A stretch of DNA of 11,147 bases from Desulfosudis sp034189195 (lineage in GTDB: Bacteria; Desulfobacterota; Desulfobacteria; Desulfobacterales; Desulfosudaceae): positions 1-11,147 of the forward strand of contig JAXHVI010000073.1 of NCBI GenBank assembly GCA_034189195.1. Reading direction: 5' to 3'. Shown piece after piece: positions 1 to 7,357 of this stretch (positions are counted from its first letter, which is position 1; the number at the start of each line of letters is the position of its first letter). The position numbers were made by a program, and so were the translations under genes. The notes beneath the pieces are model-generated. The model saw only the letters and a list, made by a program, of their open reading frames with translations, did no database searches and had not been told where the DNA came from.

Positions 1-34
1 TGGTGCCGGCCGTCTTCTTATTGTTCTCGGTCAT
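1..34 (-). CDS. Start of a possible divergent gene, cut by the window edge
   Basis: On the minus strand an ATG at 34-32 opens a frame reading MTENNKKTAGT before the window ends. A GAGG-type ribosome site sits about five bases upstream, and an in-frame TAA lies a little further upstream, so this ATG would be the true start. Only eleven codons are visible, so no function can be given. The charged, Asn/Lys-rich start suggests a cytosolic protein. It would be transcribed away from the ABC-F gene, sharing the region 35-211. Confidence 0.35.
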   Translation of the reverse strand, partial: MTENNKKTAGT

Positions 35-86
35 GCGCCCTCGGCAGGATCGATGTTATACGCCGGATTGCCCTGCGTTTTGGCCC

Positions 87-137
87 ATGGTAGCACAACG
101 GCGCCATTTGGCAAGCCTTCCGCGCCATATTTACATT
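87..137. promoter_or_regulatory. Possible divergent promoter region
   Basis: On the plus strand TTGGCA (108-113) is followed after 18 bases by TACATT (132-137), a weak sigma70-like pair pointing to the ABC-F gene. On the minus strand TTGCCA (114-109) is followed after 16 bases by TACCAT (92-87), pointing to the gene at the left edge. The two -35-like boxes overlap. Each -10 box matches only four of six consensus positions, so this is tentative. Confidence 0.25.
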
Positions 138-211
138 AAGCGGCGGTGGTGATATGTATGTTCCGGCCAACAGGGCCGGAACATTACAACCCGCAAAGAC
201 AACCGGACATT

Positions 212-2044
212 ATGATAAAAGCGGTCAACATCTCAAAATCATTCGGCGCCGAAGTTCTTTTCGACGATATCAGCTTTGATATCAACAAGGGAGAACGGGT
301 GGGGCTGGTGGGCAGAAACGGCCACGGCAAAACCACCCTGCTGCGGATTATCGCCGGGAAGGAATCGCCGGACAGCGGCGCCGTGGCCGCGCCCAGGGGA
401 TACCGTATCGGCTACGTGACCCAGCATATCCGTTTTTCAAAACCCACGGTCCTTGAAGAGGCCTGTACCGGCCTGCCCCGCCAGTTTGTCCACGACACCT
501 GGCGGGCCGAAAAGATCCTGTCCGGCCTGGGATTTTCCAAAACCGACATGGACCGGCATCCGGCCGACTTTTCCGGCGGTTTTCAGGTGCGGCTCAACCT
601 GACCAAGGTGATCTGTTCCGAGCCGGACCTGCTGCTGCTCGACGAGCCCACCAACTACCTGGACATCGTCTCCATCCGGTGGTTGTCGGGCTTTCTGCGC
701 CAGTGGCCCGGCGAGGTGCTGCTGATCACCCATGACCGGTCCTTCATGGACGGCGTGATCACCCACACCCTGGGCCTTCACCGCAGGCGCGTCCGCAAAA
801 TGTCCGGCGCCACGGACAAATACTACGACCAGATTTTCAAAGAAGAGGAGATTCACGAAAAGACCCGGATCAACGAGGCCAAGAAACGAAAAGAGGCCGA
901 GCTGTTCATCTCCCGGTTCCGGGCCAAGGCACGGCTTGCCGGCCTGGTCCAGTCCCGCATCAAGGCCCTGGAAAAACAGGAAGTCAAAGACCCGCTGGAA
1001 AAACTCAAGAACCTGGACTTTTCCTTCAACCACGCCCCCACGCCGGCCAAGGTGGTGCTTCAGGCGGAAAACCTCTCTTTTGCCTATACCGGGGGACAGT
1101 CCCTGGTCGACGGCCTGAGTTTTGCCGTCAATAAAACCGATCGCATCTGCGTGATCGGCAGGAACGGCCGGGGAAAAACCACGCTGCTGCGGCTGATCTC
1201 CGGGGACCTGGCACCGCACAAAGGGCGAATAAACGCCCACCCGTCCACAAAAATCGGCTATTTTGCCCAGACCAACAAGATGGACCTCAACGACGCGCTC
1301 ACCGTGGAAGAGGAGATCATGAACGCGGGATGCAAACGGCAGCAGGCCAGAAACATCTGCGGCCTGATGATGTTCGAGGGGGACCATGCCCTAAAGCCCA
1401 TCGGCGTGCTTTCCGGTGGTGAAAAAAGCCGGGTGCTTCTGGGCAGAATCCTGGCGGCCCCCTCCAATCTGCTGCTGCTGGACGAGCCCACCAACCACCT
1501 GGACATGGAGTCGTGCGAGGCCTTTCTGGAAGCGGTTGAAGAATTTCCCGGCGCGGTGATCATCGTCACCCACAACGAGATGTTTCTCCACTCCCTGGCC
1601 AACCGGCTCATCGTGTTCCAGGGCGGCGGAGCCGACCTGTTTGAAGGCACCTACCAGGATTTTCTCGACCGGGTGGGATGGGAGGAGGAAACCCCGCGAT
1701 CCGGAGGGCGGAAAACGGAACGGCCAAAGGAAGAGGGCCTGTCCAAGAAAGATCTTCGCAAAAAGAAGGCCGATCTTCTGGCACAGCGGGCCGCCGTCAT
1801 TACCCCCATCAGAAAACGCATGGCCGCCGTGGAAAAACGCATCGAAGCGGCAGAGGCCGACATCGAGCGGCTGAACACCGACATGGTCAACGCCTCCCAC
1901 TCCGGTGACAGCCAGGCCATCGCCCGTCTGTCAAAAGGCTACCACGACCGTTCAGAAGAGGTAAGCCGGCTCTACGATGAGCTGGAAACCCTGACCACCG
2001 ACCTGGAAAAAAAGAGCCGGGAACTCGGCATTCAGGATGCCTGA
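212..2044 (+). CDS. ABC-F family ATPase (YheS/Uup-like)
   Basis: This is a soluble protein of about 610 residues with two ATP-binding cassettes and no membrane segment, the ABC-F layout. These proteins act on the ribosome in translation or antibiotic protection rather than in transport. Cassette 1 has Walker A GRNGHGKT (34-41), signature SGGFQ (121-125) and Walker B with D144/E145. The linker carries the charged helical stretch containing RFRAKARLAGLVQSRIKALE. Cassette 2 has GRNGRGKT (316-323), SGGEK (401-405) and D424/E425. The last 80 or so residues are a Lys/Glu-rich coiled coil, as in Uup and YheS. The signature followed by VRLNL resembles YheS, but the subfamily is not certain. A GTG at 146 and an ATG at 158 are in frame upstream; I prefer ATG 212 because homology begins there (MIKAVNISKSFG), although its ribosome site is weak. 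The gene's 3' end lies in the 126-bp repeat and overlaps an antisense copy of the ycaO 3' end. All catalytic residues are present. Confidence 0.93.
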   Translation: MIKAVNISKSFGAEVLFDDISFDINKGERVGLVGRNGHGKTTLLRIIAGKESPDSGAVAAPRGYRIGYVTQHIRFSKPTVLEEACTGLPRQFVHDTWRAEKILSGLGFSKTDMDRHPADFSGGFQVRLNLTKVICSEPDLLLLDEPTNYLDIVSIRWLSGFLRQWPGEVLLITHDRSFMDGVITHTLGLHRRRVRKMSGATDKYYDQIFKEEEIHEKTRINEAKKRKEAELFISRFRAKARLAGLVQSRIKALEKQEVKDPLEKLKNLDFSFNHAPTPAKVVLQAENLSFAYTGGQSLVDGLSFAVNKTDRICVIGRNGRGKTTLLRLISGDLAPHKGRINAHPSTKIGYFAQTNKMDLNDALTVEEEIMNAGCKRQQARNICGLMMFEGDHALKPIGVLSGGEKSRVLLGRILAAPSNLLLLDEPTNHLDMESCEAFLEAVEEFPGAVIIVTHNEMFLHSLANRLIVFQGGGADLFEGTYQDFLDRVGWEEETPRSGGRKTERPKEEGLSKKDLRKKKADLLAQRAAVITPIRKRMAAVEKRIEAAEADIERLNTDMVNASHSGDSQAIARLSKGYHDRSEEVSRLYDELETLTTDLEKKSRELGIQDA

Positions 2045-2143
2045 ATGAACAGGTAGTTCTGATACAGCTCCGGATGAACCCGGAAGTAGTCGTCAAAATC
2101 CCCCAGCACCTCCATGCCCGGCACAACGGCCTTGACCACCGGC
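2018..2143. repeat. 126-bp direct repeat, left copy
   Basis: These 126 bases match 4766-4891 with one difference (A at 2084, G at 4832). The copy contains the last nine codons of the ABC-F gene including its stop and, on the minus strand, the last 36 codons of ycaO. It forms the left boundary of the segment holding the PHP gene. Homology stops sharply on the right at 2143/2144. Confidence 0.95.
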
Positions 2144-2240
2144 CATGAAGCGCCTGGTCCAACCCAATGCCTATAAATCAAAGGACGAAGCCGGGTTAGC
2201 CGACCGACCAGGGTGCAGGTTGTTTTCCCGTTTTTCAACA
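2032..2240 (-). pseudogene. Chimeric remnant of a ycaO gene
   Basis: Read on the minus strand, 2143-2032 encodes PVVKAVVPGMEVLGDFDDYF and onward to a stop, equal to residues 548-583 of the intact YcaO except for one Phe/Ser change. Upstream the sequence does not continue as YcaO residue 547. Instead 2136-2160 matches ycaO nucleotides 6100-6124 (codons for DQALHGRW, residues 137-144) at 23 of 25 bases. A further stretch encodes PLIY (2184-2173), as at residues 126-129 of YcaO, in another frame. The remnant therefore joins a diverged mid-gene piece to a near-identical 3' end, with CCACCGGC shared at the junction. It has no ribosome site and is not a working gene. The left limit of the weaker similarity, near 2240, is approximate. 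Confidence 0.7.
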
Positions 2241-2470
2241 CCAAACCTTCTTAAGTGTCGGGAAAACATAACAGACTTCTATAAGTACAATACATCGCCC
2301 CTGGTTCAGGATACTGATCTGACAGTTCCTCCGGGATGATGCCGCAATAAGACAGGCTGGATCAAAATATCACATCCCATTAATAAAAATCTCACACACC
2401 CGTAGTAGATGCAAATCAGCAGGAGACAATATTCAGCCCTATTGTAAAATTAAAAAGTAAAGGAGACATC
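2241..2470. other. Non-coding leader upstream of the PHP gene
   Basis: This AT-rich stretch separates the ycaO remnant from the PHP start. A short plus frame (2145-2339, 64 codons) crosses its left part but lacks a ribosome site and any familiar motif, so I do not call it. TATAAG near 2279 could be a -10 box, but no good -35 box lies at the right distance. I see no riboswitch fold or terminator here. The only firm signal is the ribosome site at its right end. Confidence 0.4.
2461..2466 (+). promoter_or_regulatory. Ribosome binding site of the PHP gene
   Basis: AGGAGA ends four bases before the ATG at 2471. It is a strong Shine-Dalgarno match and fixes the start so that the protein begins with a complete signal peptide. 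Confidence 0.8.
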
Positions 2471-4690
2471 ATGCAACAGCAACCATCTTCCAGAATCGTC
2501 CTCATCGGTGTTCTTGCCTGTGCCTTCTGCCTGATCACTGCGCTTACAACCGCGCAGGCAGGTCATTGGTACAAAGGCGATCTGCATGCCCATTCCCTGC
2601 ACAGCGACGGGGACAGTTCGGTTGAAACCGTCATCAAAAACGCCGAATCCCTGGGATTTGATTTTTTTGCCCTGACCGACCATGACGGCAGCATGAATGG
2701 CCGGCCCACGCACTGGTACGACCCGGCGTACACATCCGAAACGGTCACGCTGCTGTATGGCGTGGAATGGACCACCGGCGCAGGCCATGCCAATGTATGG
2801 GCAGCCGAACCATTTGATTACGCGCCTTTATGGACGGCTAACCAGAACGCTGATGCCCAGTCGGCCATTGCGGCCGCCCACGCGCAAAACGCGCTTTTTT
2901 CTGTCAACCATCCGGCCGCCTACCTCTGCTGTCCATGGGAATATCCTTATCATGACGGCATTGACAGCCTGGAGATATGGAACTCCATGTACCGGATACC
3001 GAATTTCAATCCCTGGGCCGCCGGCCAGATATGGGACGCCCTTTTAATGACCGGCCGCATGCTGCCATGCGTGGGTGGCAGTGATACTCATCAGTATGAG
3101 AACTGGCAGTCCATGCTGTTCGGCCTCGGCAATCCCACCACATGGGCATATGCGGAGGACAATACGCCCCAGGCGATCCTGAACGCCATTAAAGCGGGAC
3201 GGACCTCCATCAGCTATGCACCGAATGCGCCGCGTGTGGATTTTACGGCCGACAAAGACAACGACGGCGATTTTGAGACGATTGTCGGTGACAATCTTTC
3301 CGGGACCGGCAAAGACGTTGTCTTTAAAATCCGGATAGTAGACCCGGCCGACGGCGATGGCACACCCGCCGCGGAAAGTACGCTCCTCTCACTGGACACG
3401 GGCATCACGAATGCTCTGTCGGGAGGAGAACTCCCGTTGGACAGCCTCCTGCGAGAGATTGCGGGCAACAACAGTCAACTCGAACCTGACGGCGGTATTC
3501 GCATTGCCGCGGTGATTAAAAACGGAAGCATTTACAGGGCATGGATATTGCGCGGCCAATCGCCTGAAGTGACGTTTACTGATACGACCCGCGACCTGGA
3601 TTATTACCGGGTGGAGTTATATGGAAATCCCGGCGAGGACGGGCTGGTGGAACAATTGCTGTACGGCAGGGTGCTGGCCCTGTCCGGCCCCATCTATGTG
3701 GGCTTTTATGACCCGGACACCATGGGCGACATGAACATGTACTTCGGCAACCTGCACAGCCACACAGCCTATTCAGACGGTGCGGGGACGCCCAAAGAAG
3801 CCTTTACCTGGGCGCGGGATGTAGCCGGCTACGACTTCTACGTGGTAACGGACCATGCCGAGCAGATCAGCTTTCGTGAATGGCTGGATACGGGTAAACA
3901 GGCCGACGCATTTAACGACAACGGCACATTCGTGGCCATGCGGGGGTTTGAGTGGAGCCATACCCTGGCCGGCCACATCAATGTATATAACACGGACTGG
4001 TACGTGAGCAGCATCACCCGCCCCAGCCTGAACTCCTTCTACCTCTGGCTGGATTGGAACAACGGCCTGGCCCAGTTCAACCACCCCGGGCGGGAACCCT
4101 TTGTGTTCCACAACTTTGCCTATTCATCGTCCGTGGCCGATAATTTCTTTGCCATTGAAACCGGCAACAAGAATACGGGCAATAATGATGCCGAATACCT
4201 TGACTATTATCCCCTGGCCCTGGAAGCGGGCTGGAGCCTTGCCCCGACCAGTAACCAGGACAATCACAGCCTGAAAACCAATACCCACCGGACGGTGATT
4301 GTGGCCCCTGAGCTGAGCCGCGCCGCCCTTCTGGATGCGATGAAAAACCGGCGCATCTATTCCTCGGATGATCCCAATATAGAGGTGGTGTTCAAGCAGG
4401 GCGACACATGGATGGGCGGGACCGTCTACCCGGCCGACAGCGGTGCCGTCACTTTCACGATTGCCGTCCGGGATGACGAGCCCGTCAAGCATATCGCGCT
4501 GCTGGATACAGCCGGCAACGTAGTGGCGGAGCACGTGCCGGCAGTGGGCACCGGTACGCTTCAATGGTGTCCTGAAATAGCCGTGTCAGCGAATGGTTAT
4601 TATGTGAAGGTTACCTCGGCCAACACTCTTGACGAAGATGACGGCAACACCGAACAGATAGCTGTCACCGCGCCTGTCTGGATCCGGTAG
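2471..4690 (+). CDS. Secreted metallohydrolase with two PHP domains (CehA/McbA-like)
   Basis: A protein of 739 residues. Residues 1-30 form a Sec signal peptide (hydrophobic 9-28, likely cleavage after AQA at 30), so it should act outside the inner membrane. The first PHP domain (about 35-245) has GDLHAHSLHSDG (36-47), giving ligands H39, H41 and D46. It also has DHD at 70-72, E99, H106 (GHAN), H147 (NHP) and the D205/H207 pair (SDTH). The second (about 424-615) repeats the plan: GNLHSHTAYSDG (426-437), D461/H462, E494 (GFEW), H502 (GHIN), H538 (NHP) and D597/H599. Both metal sites look intact. Residues 250-415 and 635-739 are beta-rich, probably Ig/fibronectin-like. PHP domains of this group bind two or three metals and hydrolyse phosphoesters or related bonds; the substrate is unknown. 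The gene lies alone between 126-bp direct repeats and reads as a later arrival. Confidence 0.85.
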   Translation: MQQQPSSRIVLIGVLACAFCLITALTTAQAGHWYKGDLHAHSLHSDGDSSVETVIKNAESLGFDFFALTDHDGSMNGRPTHWYDPAYTSETVTLLYGVEWTTGAGHANVWAAEPFDYAPLWTANQNADAQSAIAAAHAQNALFSVNHPAAYLCCPWEYPYHDGIDSLEIWNSMYRIPNFNPWAAGQIWDALLMTGRMLPCVGGSDTHQYENWQSMLFGLGNPTTWAYAEDNTPQAILNAIKAGRTSISYAPNAPRVDFTADKDNDGDFETIVGDNLSGTGKDVVFKIRIVDPADGDGTPAAESTLLSLDTGITNALSGGELPLDSLLREIAGNNSQLEPDGGIRIAAVIKNGSIYRAWILRGQSPEVTFTDTTRDLDYYRVELYGNPGEDGLVEQLLYGRVLALSGPIYVGFYDPDTMGDMNMYFGNLHSHTAYSDGAGTPKEAFTWARDVAGYDFYVVTDHAEQISFREWLDTGKQADAFNDNGTFVAMRGFEWSHTLAGHINVYNTDWYVSSITRPSLNSFYLWLDWNNGLAQFNHPGREPFVFHNFAYSSSVADNFFAIETGNKNTGNNDAEYLDYYPLALEAGWSLAPTSNQDNHSLKTNTHRTVIVAPELSRAALLDAMKNRRIYSSDDPNIEVVFKQGDTWMGGTVYPADSGAVTFTIAVRDDEPVKHIALLDTAGNVVAEHVPAVGTGTLQWCPEIAVSANGYYVKVTSANTLDEDDGNTEQIAVTAPVWIR

Positions 4691-4765
4691 CCCGAACATT
4701 TCATGAACATTTTCGACATGGATTCGGGTATCACCATCCCTGAAACCCTCTGAACCGACAAAAGA
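4691..4765. other. Short tail between the PHP gene and the right repeat
   Basis: These 75 bases hold a weak inverted pair, CCCGAA (4691-4696) and TTCGGG (4723-4728), separated by 26 bases and with no T-run after it. It is a poor terminator candidate. No gene is visible. Confidence 0.4.
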
Positions 4766-4891
4766 CGGGAACTCGGCATTCAGGATGCCTGAATGAACAG
4801 GTAGTTCTGATACAGCTCCGGATGAACCCGGGAGTAGTCGTCAAAATCCCCCAGCACCTCCATGCCCGGCACAACGGCCTTGACCACCGGC
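4766..4891. repeat. 126-bp direct repeat, right copy
   Basis: This partner of 2018-2143 contains the working 3' end of ycaO (minus strand, residues 548-583 and stop). On the plus strand it holds an orphan copy of the last nine ABC-F codons (4766-4792) with no ABC-F body in front. The missing body shows that the original locus was ABC-F, one copy of this segment, then ycaO. Confidence 0.95.
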
Positions 4892-6492
4892 AGGCCGATG
4901 TCCGCGCGGGTCAGGTCAACATAGCAGGGTTGAAGGTTGTTTTGTAAAAACAGCGTCTCCAGCAAGGCCAGGTCCGCAGGGGCGTCGCCCGTGGAATAGT
5001 CGGGCAGGTTCTCATACCCCACCAGGGTCAGGCCGGGCGGCACGGGTTGCGTGGCCGGTGATTTGGGAAACGGGCAGGGGGTCTCCGTGATGGCGGCAAC
5101 AATGGCCCGCCGGGCATCCAGGTGGGCCGCCGCACCGGTATGGATCTGCCCGCCTTTTTCCTTCACAAAGCAGCGGCAGCAGGGAATCCCGTTTTTCGGG
5201 GTAATGTCCTGAAACCAGAGATTCACGCCGGCCTGGCGATACGCCTCAAGCAACGCGGCGATACCGGGGTCCCGGGATACCAGATGGAAACAGGTGGACA
5301 GGTCATAGGGCACGGTGGCGGCCTGGTGGCGTTCCACAATCTCCAGCAGGGCCGACACTTTTGCCTGGGCCAGGGTATTGCCCGATGCCAGGCCGGTGGA
5401 GCCAAGCCCGGAAAACAGGGACGGCTCATCCAGGTTGCAGAACAGAAACAGACACTGAGCCGGTATCCACATGGGCCGGCAGGTATCGTCGCCGTCCCCA
5501 TATACCGGGGTTTCACCCTGCACCCAGTGCAGGCCCTGGTCCTGGTATGACACCTCCAGGGCCAGGTCCGCCGGATTCATGACCGCCGCCTCGCCGGCCG
5601 CCAGTTCGCTGAAGGGCGCGTAACGCAAGGGGTATGCATGCCGGAAATTTTCCAGGCCGTTGGCCGAGACCGATGCAAAGGCCGAGCAGCGCTCCACGAT
5701 CTCCATCATCAGCGAGGCCCGGGCCGCGTTCAGGGTCAGCCCCCGCCCGTAGCCGGTCTGCTCCCCGGAAAGAGACAATTGGTTGCGCCTGTTTTCAATA
5801 TGGGTGGCAAAATGCCAGCTCCGCAACAGACCGATGGGGCTCAGGCTGGACTCGTGACGCATGAGCCGGCCCAGTTCAACCCCGGCCTTTTTCAGGCGGT
5901 CTTCGGCTGTGTCGGCTGTCTGTTCCGGAGAAACCGCCGGCGTGGCTTTTCTCCCTTTTCCGGTCATGGTTTGCGCCAGTTCGGCAAGCGTGGCCCCTGT
6001 CCGCAACGGGGCCTTGTCGAACGTCAACAGAGGCAGGCCTGTTTGATCCGGTGATGCCAGCGGCTGATGGCCCTGCATGTTATTTCGAAAAAAATCGATC
6101 CACCGGCCATGGAGGGCCTGGTCCGGCTCCAGGGCAGAACGCAGATAGATCAGGGGCGTATGCCGGCACAGTTCGCGAATATCTTCCGCGGTAAACTGTT
6201 TTTCCAGATGCTCCCGCCCTCTGGTTAAAAAAAGATATTCCGCCGCAAGGGCCCGGCATACCGGATCACTGCCTGCTTTACACCGGTTGAGAAACTGCTG
6301 CAGCCTGTCTTTTGGCAGCCTGCCGACCTGTCCCAACACGTACTGGTGCAAAAAATCATCCATGGGACGCAACCTGAGCAGGGCGAGGCCCTCTTCCAGG
6401 GCCGGCGCCTCATTGGGCCTGGTCGCAAAAAAACCGGTCTGCAGCCGGGTCGATTCTCTGGTTAAGGTATAGGTTATTTTTCTGTTTTCCAA
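4780..6492 (-). CDS. YcaO-domain protein with N-terminal extension
   Basis: YcaO proteins use ATP to activate amide backbones or related groups, as in azoline and thioamide formation; E. coli YcaO is linked to RimO-dependent modification of ribosomal protein S12. Numbering from the upstream ATG at 6531, the YcaO core lies at about 215-583. It has SLMMEIVERCSAF (273-285), STGLASGNTLAQAKVSALLE (378-397) followed by IVERHQ, DARRAIVAAITE (472-483), and GLPVVKAVVPGMEVL near the end. The Glu-rich motifs are those that bind Mg-ATP. The C-terminus lacks the PxPxP tail of azoline-forming members. Residues 15-210 are a mostly helical extension I do not recognise. I favour the TTG start at 6492, because AGAAGG lies seven bases upstream; ATG 6531 has only a distant GAGGA. 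No precursor peptide or TfuA partner is next to it. It probably forms an operon with the upstream membrane gene. Confidence 0.82.
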   Translation of the reverse strand: MENRKITYTLTRESTRLQTGFFATRPNEAPALEEGLALLRLRPMDDFLHQYVLGQVGRLPKDRLQQFLNRCKAGSDPVCRALAAEYLFLTRGREHLEKQFTAEDIRELCRHTPLIYLRSALEPDQALHGRWIDFFRNNMQGHQPLASPDQTGLPLLTFDKAPLRTGATLAELAQTMTGKGRKATPAVSPEQTADTAEDRLKKAGVELGRLMRHESSLSPIGLLRSWHFATHIENRRNQLSLSGEQTGYGRGLTLNAARASLMMEIVERCSAFASVSANGLENFRHAYPLRYAPFSELAAGEAAVMNPADLALEVSYQDQGLHWVQGETPVYGDGDDTCRPMWIPAQCLFLFCNLDEPSLFSGLGSTGLASGNTLAQAKVSALLEIVERHQAATVPYDLSTCFHLVSRDPGIAALLEAYRQAGVNLWFQDITPKNGIPCCRCFVKEKGGQIHTGAAAHLDARRAIVAAITETPCPFPKSPATQPVPPGLTLVGYENLPDYSTGDAPADLALLETLFLQNNLQPCYVDLTRADIGLPVVKAVVPGMEVLGDFDDYSRVHPELYQNYLFIQAS

Positions 6493-6499
6493 AACGGTG

Positions 6500-6505
6500 C
6501 CTTCT
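6500..6505 (-). promoter_or_regulatory. Ribosome binding site that favours a TTG start for ycaO
   Basis: Read on the minus strand, AGAAGG ends seven bases before TTG (6492-6490). The ATG at 6531 has no site at normal spacing, so this site decides the preferred start, giving a protein of 570 residues. Confidence 0.5.
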
Positions 6506-6587
6506 TTACGCCTTCCCTGCAACAGTACCATTCAAAAATAGCGTCCTCAACAGGGCCGGCGGGCAGGTGACCGGAACGCGACCTTTT

Positions 6588-7019
6588 TTATCCGTCGATT
6601 TTTGCCGGGCCGGGAGAAAGGCAATAGGCGGTGGCCAGCAGGATAATACCTGCGGCGGCTGCCGGCCAGGGAGTGGCGGCATGGGCCTTGATGGCCACCG
6701 TGGTGGTCACCCAGAGAGAGATGCCGTTCCAGATAAGGCCGAGCAGTGGAACAGACCGGTGGGCCCATTGCGCCCCGTTTCGAAACGGAATCAGCAGAAG
6801 GATCAGACAGGCGACACCGGCCACAAAAAAACCGGCTGCCGTCATCTTGATCAGCGCCTGCAACAGCACCTGGAGACCGGCGCTCAGTTCTTCGAAGTCC
6901 ATGCCGATGGCCTGGCGGTGATACGGCATAATGGTGGGGCAGGCCATGTAAACAATGCCGAACCCGATCCATGCCAGTGCGTTTCCCAGGTAAATAACAA
7001 ATGCGATTTTTTCTTTCAT
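6588..7019 (-). CDS. Small four-helix membrane protein of unknown function
   Basis: A 143-residue protein with four hydrophobic segments at about 7-28, 55-78, 89-109 and 116-135, which would place both ends in the cytoplasm. The segment PTIMPYHRQAIGMDFEELS between helices 1 and 2 carries the polar residues most likely to matter. AGGGAG sits seven bases before the ATG, a good ribosome site. The stop is 95 bases upstream of the preferred ycaO start on the same strand, with no terminator between, so the two are probably cotranscribed. I do not recognise the family with certainty; it resembles small DUF-type membrane proteins. Whether it partners YcaO is unknown. Confidence 0.75.
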   Translation of the reverse strand: MKEKIAFVIYLGNALAWIGFGIVYMACPTIMPYHRQAIGMDFEELSAGLQVLLQALIKMTAAGFFVAGVACLILLLIPFRNGAQWAHRSVPLLGLIWNGISLWVTTTVAIKAHAATPWPAAAAGIILLATAYCLSPGPAKIDG

Positions 7020-7150
7020 AGCAGGCTCCCTGTTTTACCCAACCATGGTCAACACGTAAAAATCATTGCTCTTTTTTCGAATACTATGCTTTCTATACCC
7101 ATCAGAAAACAGAATCCCGGATTAAAAATGCACCGGCTTTCCGATAACGA

Positions 7151-7357
7151 ATGATCATGAACAGACACCCCAGCCATTATGACGGTAAGATCAAACCGGT
7201 CAAGGATTTTGTGACCATAGAGGGCAAATACCGCCCCTGCATGCTGGACAGCACCTTTTCCCGGATCGTGTGCCACTGCGACAACAGCCTGTTTGAGGTT
7301 TTTCTGTCGGCCCACCCGGAGGTGAAGTGTGTCTGCGTGGGGCCGGATATTTCATGA
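7151..7357 (+). CDS. Small Cys-containing hypothetical protein
   Basis: A 68-residue frame with codon use like the neighbouring genes (most third positions G or C), which favours real coding. It has five cysteines: one in RPCMLD, a CHC pair, and a CVC pair near the end. The spacing could suit metal binding or redox chemistry, but no known motif is matched. Starts at 7151 and 7157 are both in frame and neither has a strong ribosome site. No signal peptide or membrane segment is seen. It lies divergent from the membrane-protein gene. Its stop codon is inside the palindrome at 7343-7366. An overlapping minus frame (7049-7315) is judged a shadow. Confidence 0.55.
   Translation: MIMNRHPSHYDGKIKPVKDFVTIEGKYRPCMLDSTFSRIVCHCDNSLFEVFLSAHPEVKCVCVGPDIS

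Larger units (their letters stand above)
2144..4765. other. Segment inserted between the two direct repeats
   Basis: This is the 2,622-base stretch between the repeat copies. It holds the diverged ycaO fragment at its left end, an AT-richer non-coding leader, the PHP gene and a 75-base tail. No transposase, integrase or terminal inverted repeats are visible at the junctions, so it is not a recognisable insertion sequence. The repeats make it look like a Campbell-type integration or a template-switch duplication. The origin is inferred; the boundaries are seen directly. Confidence 0.6.

Noticed and set aside
437..1387. 316-codon minus-strand frame inside the ABC-F gene
   Set aside because: It is a shadow of a GC-rich gene. 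The plus frame has every ABC motif, and the minus product shows only low-complexity Gly/Val/Gln-rich sequence.
2145..2339. 64-codon plus frame after the left repeat
   Set aside because: No ribosome site and no familiar motif; its first part lies over the antisense ycaO remnant.
4691..4728. CCCGAA/TTCGGG pair as a terminator for the PHP gene
   Set aside because: Only six pairs with a 26-base loop and no T-run.
2144..4765. Insertion sequence or composite transposon
   Set aside because: No transposase, integrase or terminal inverted repeats, and the flanking duplication is far too long for a target site.
4780..7019. RiPP biosynthetic cluster around YcaO
   Set aside because: No precursor peptide frame, flavin dehydrogenase, TfuA, protease or exporter is seen beside it, and the YcaO lacks the PxPxP tail.
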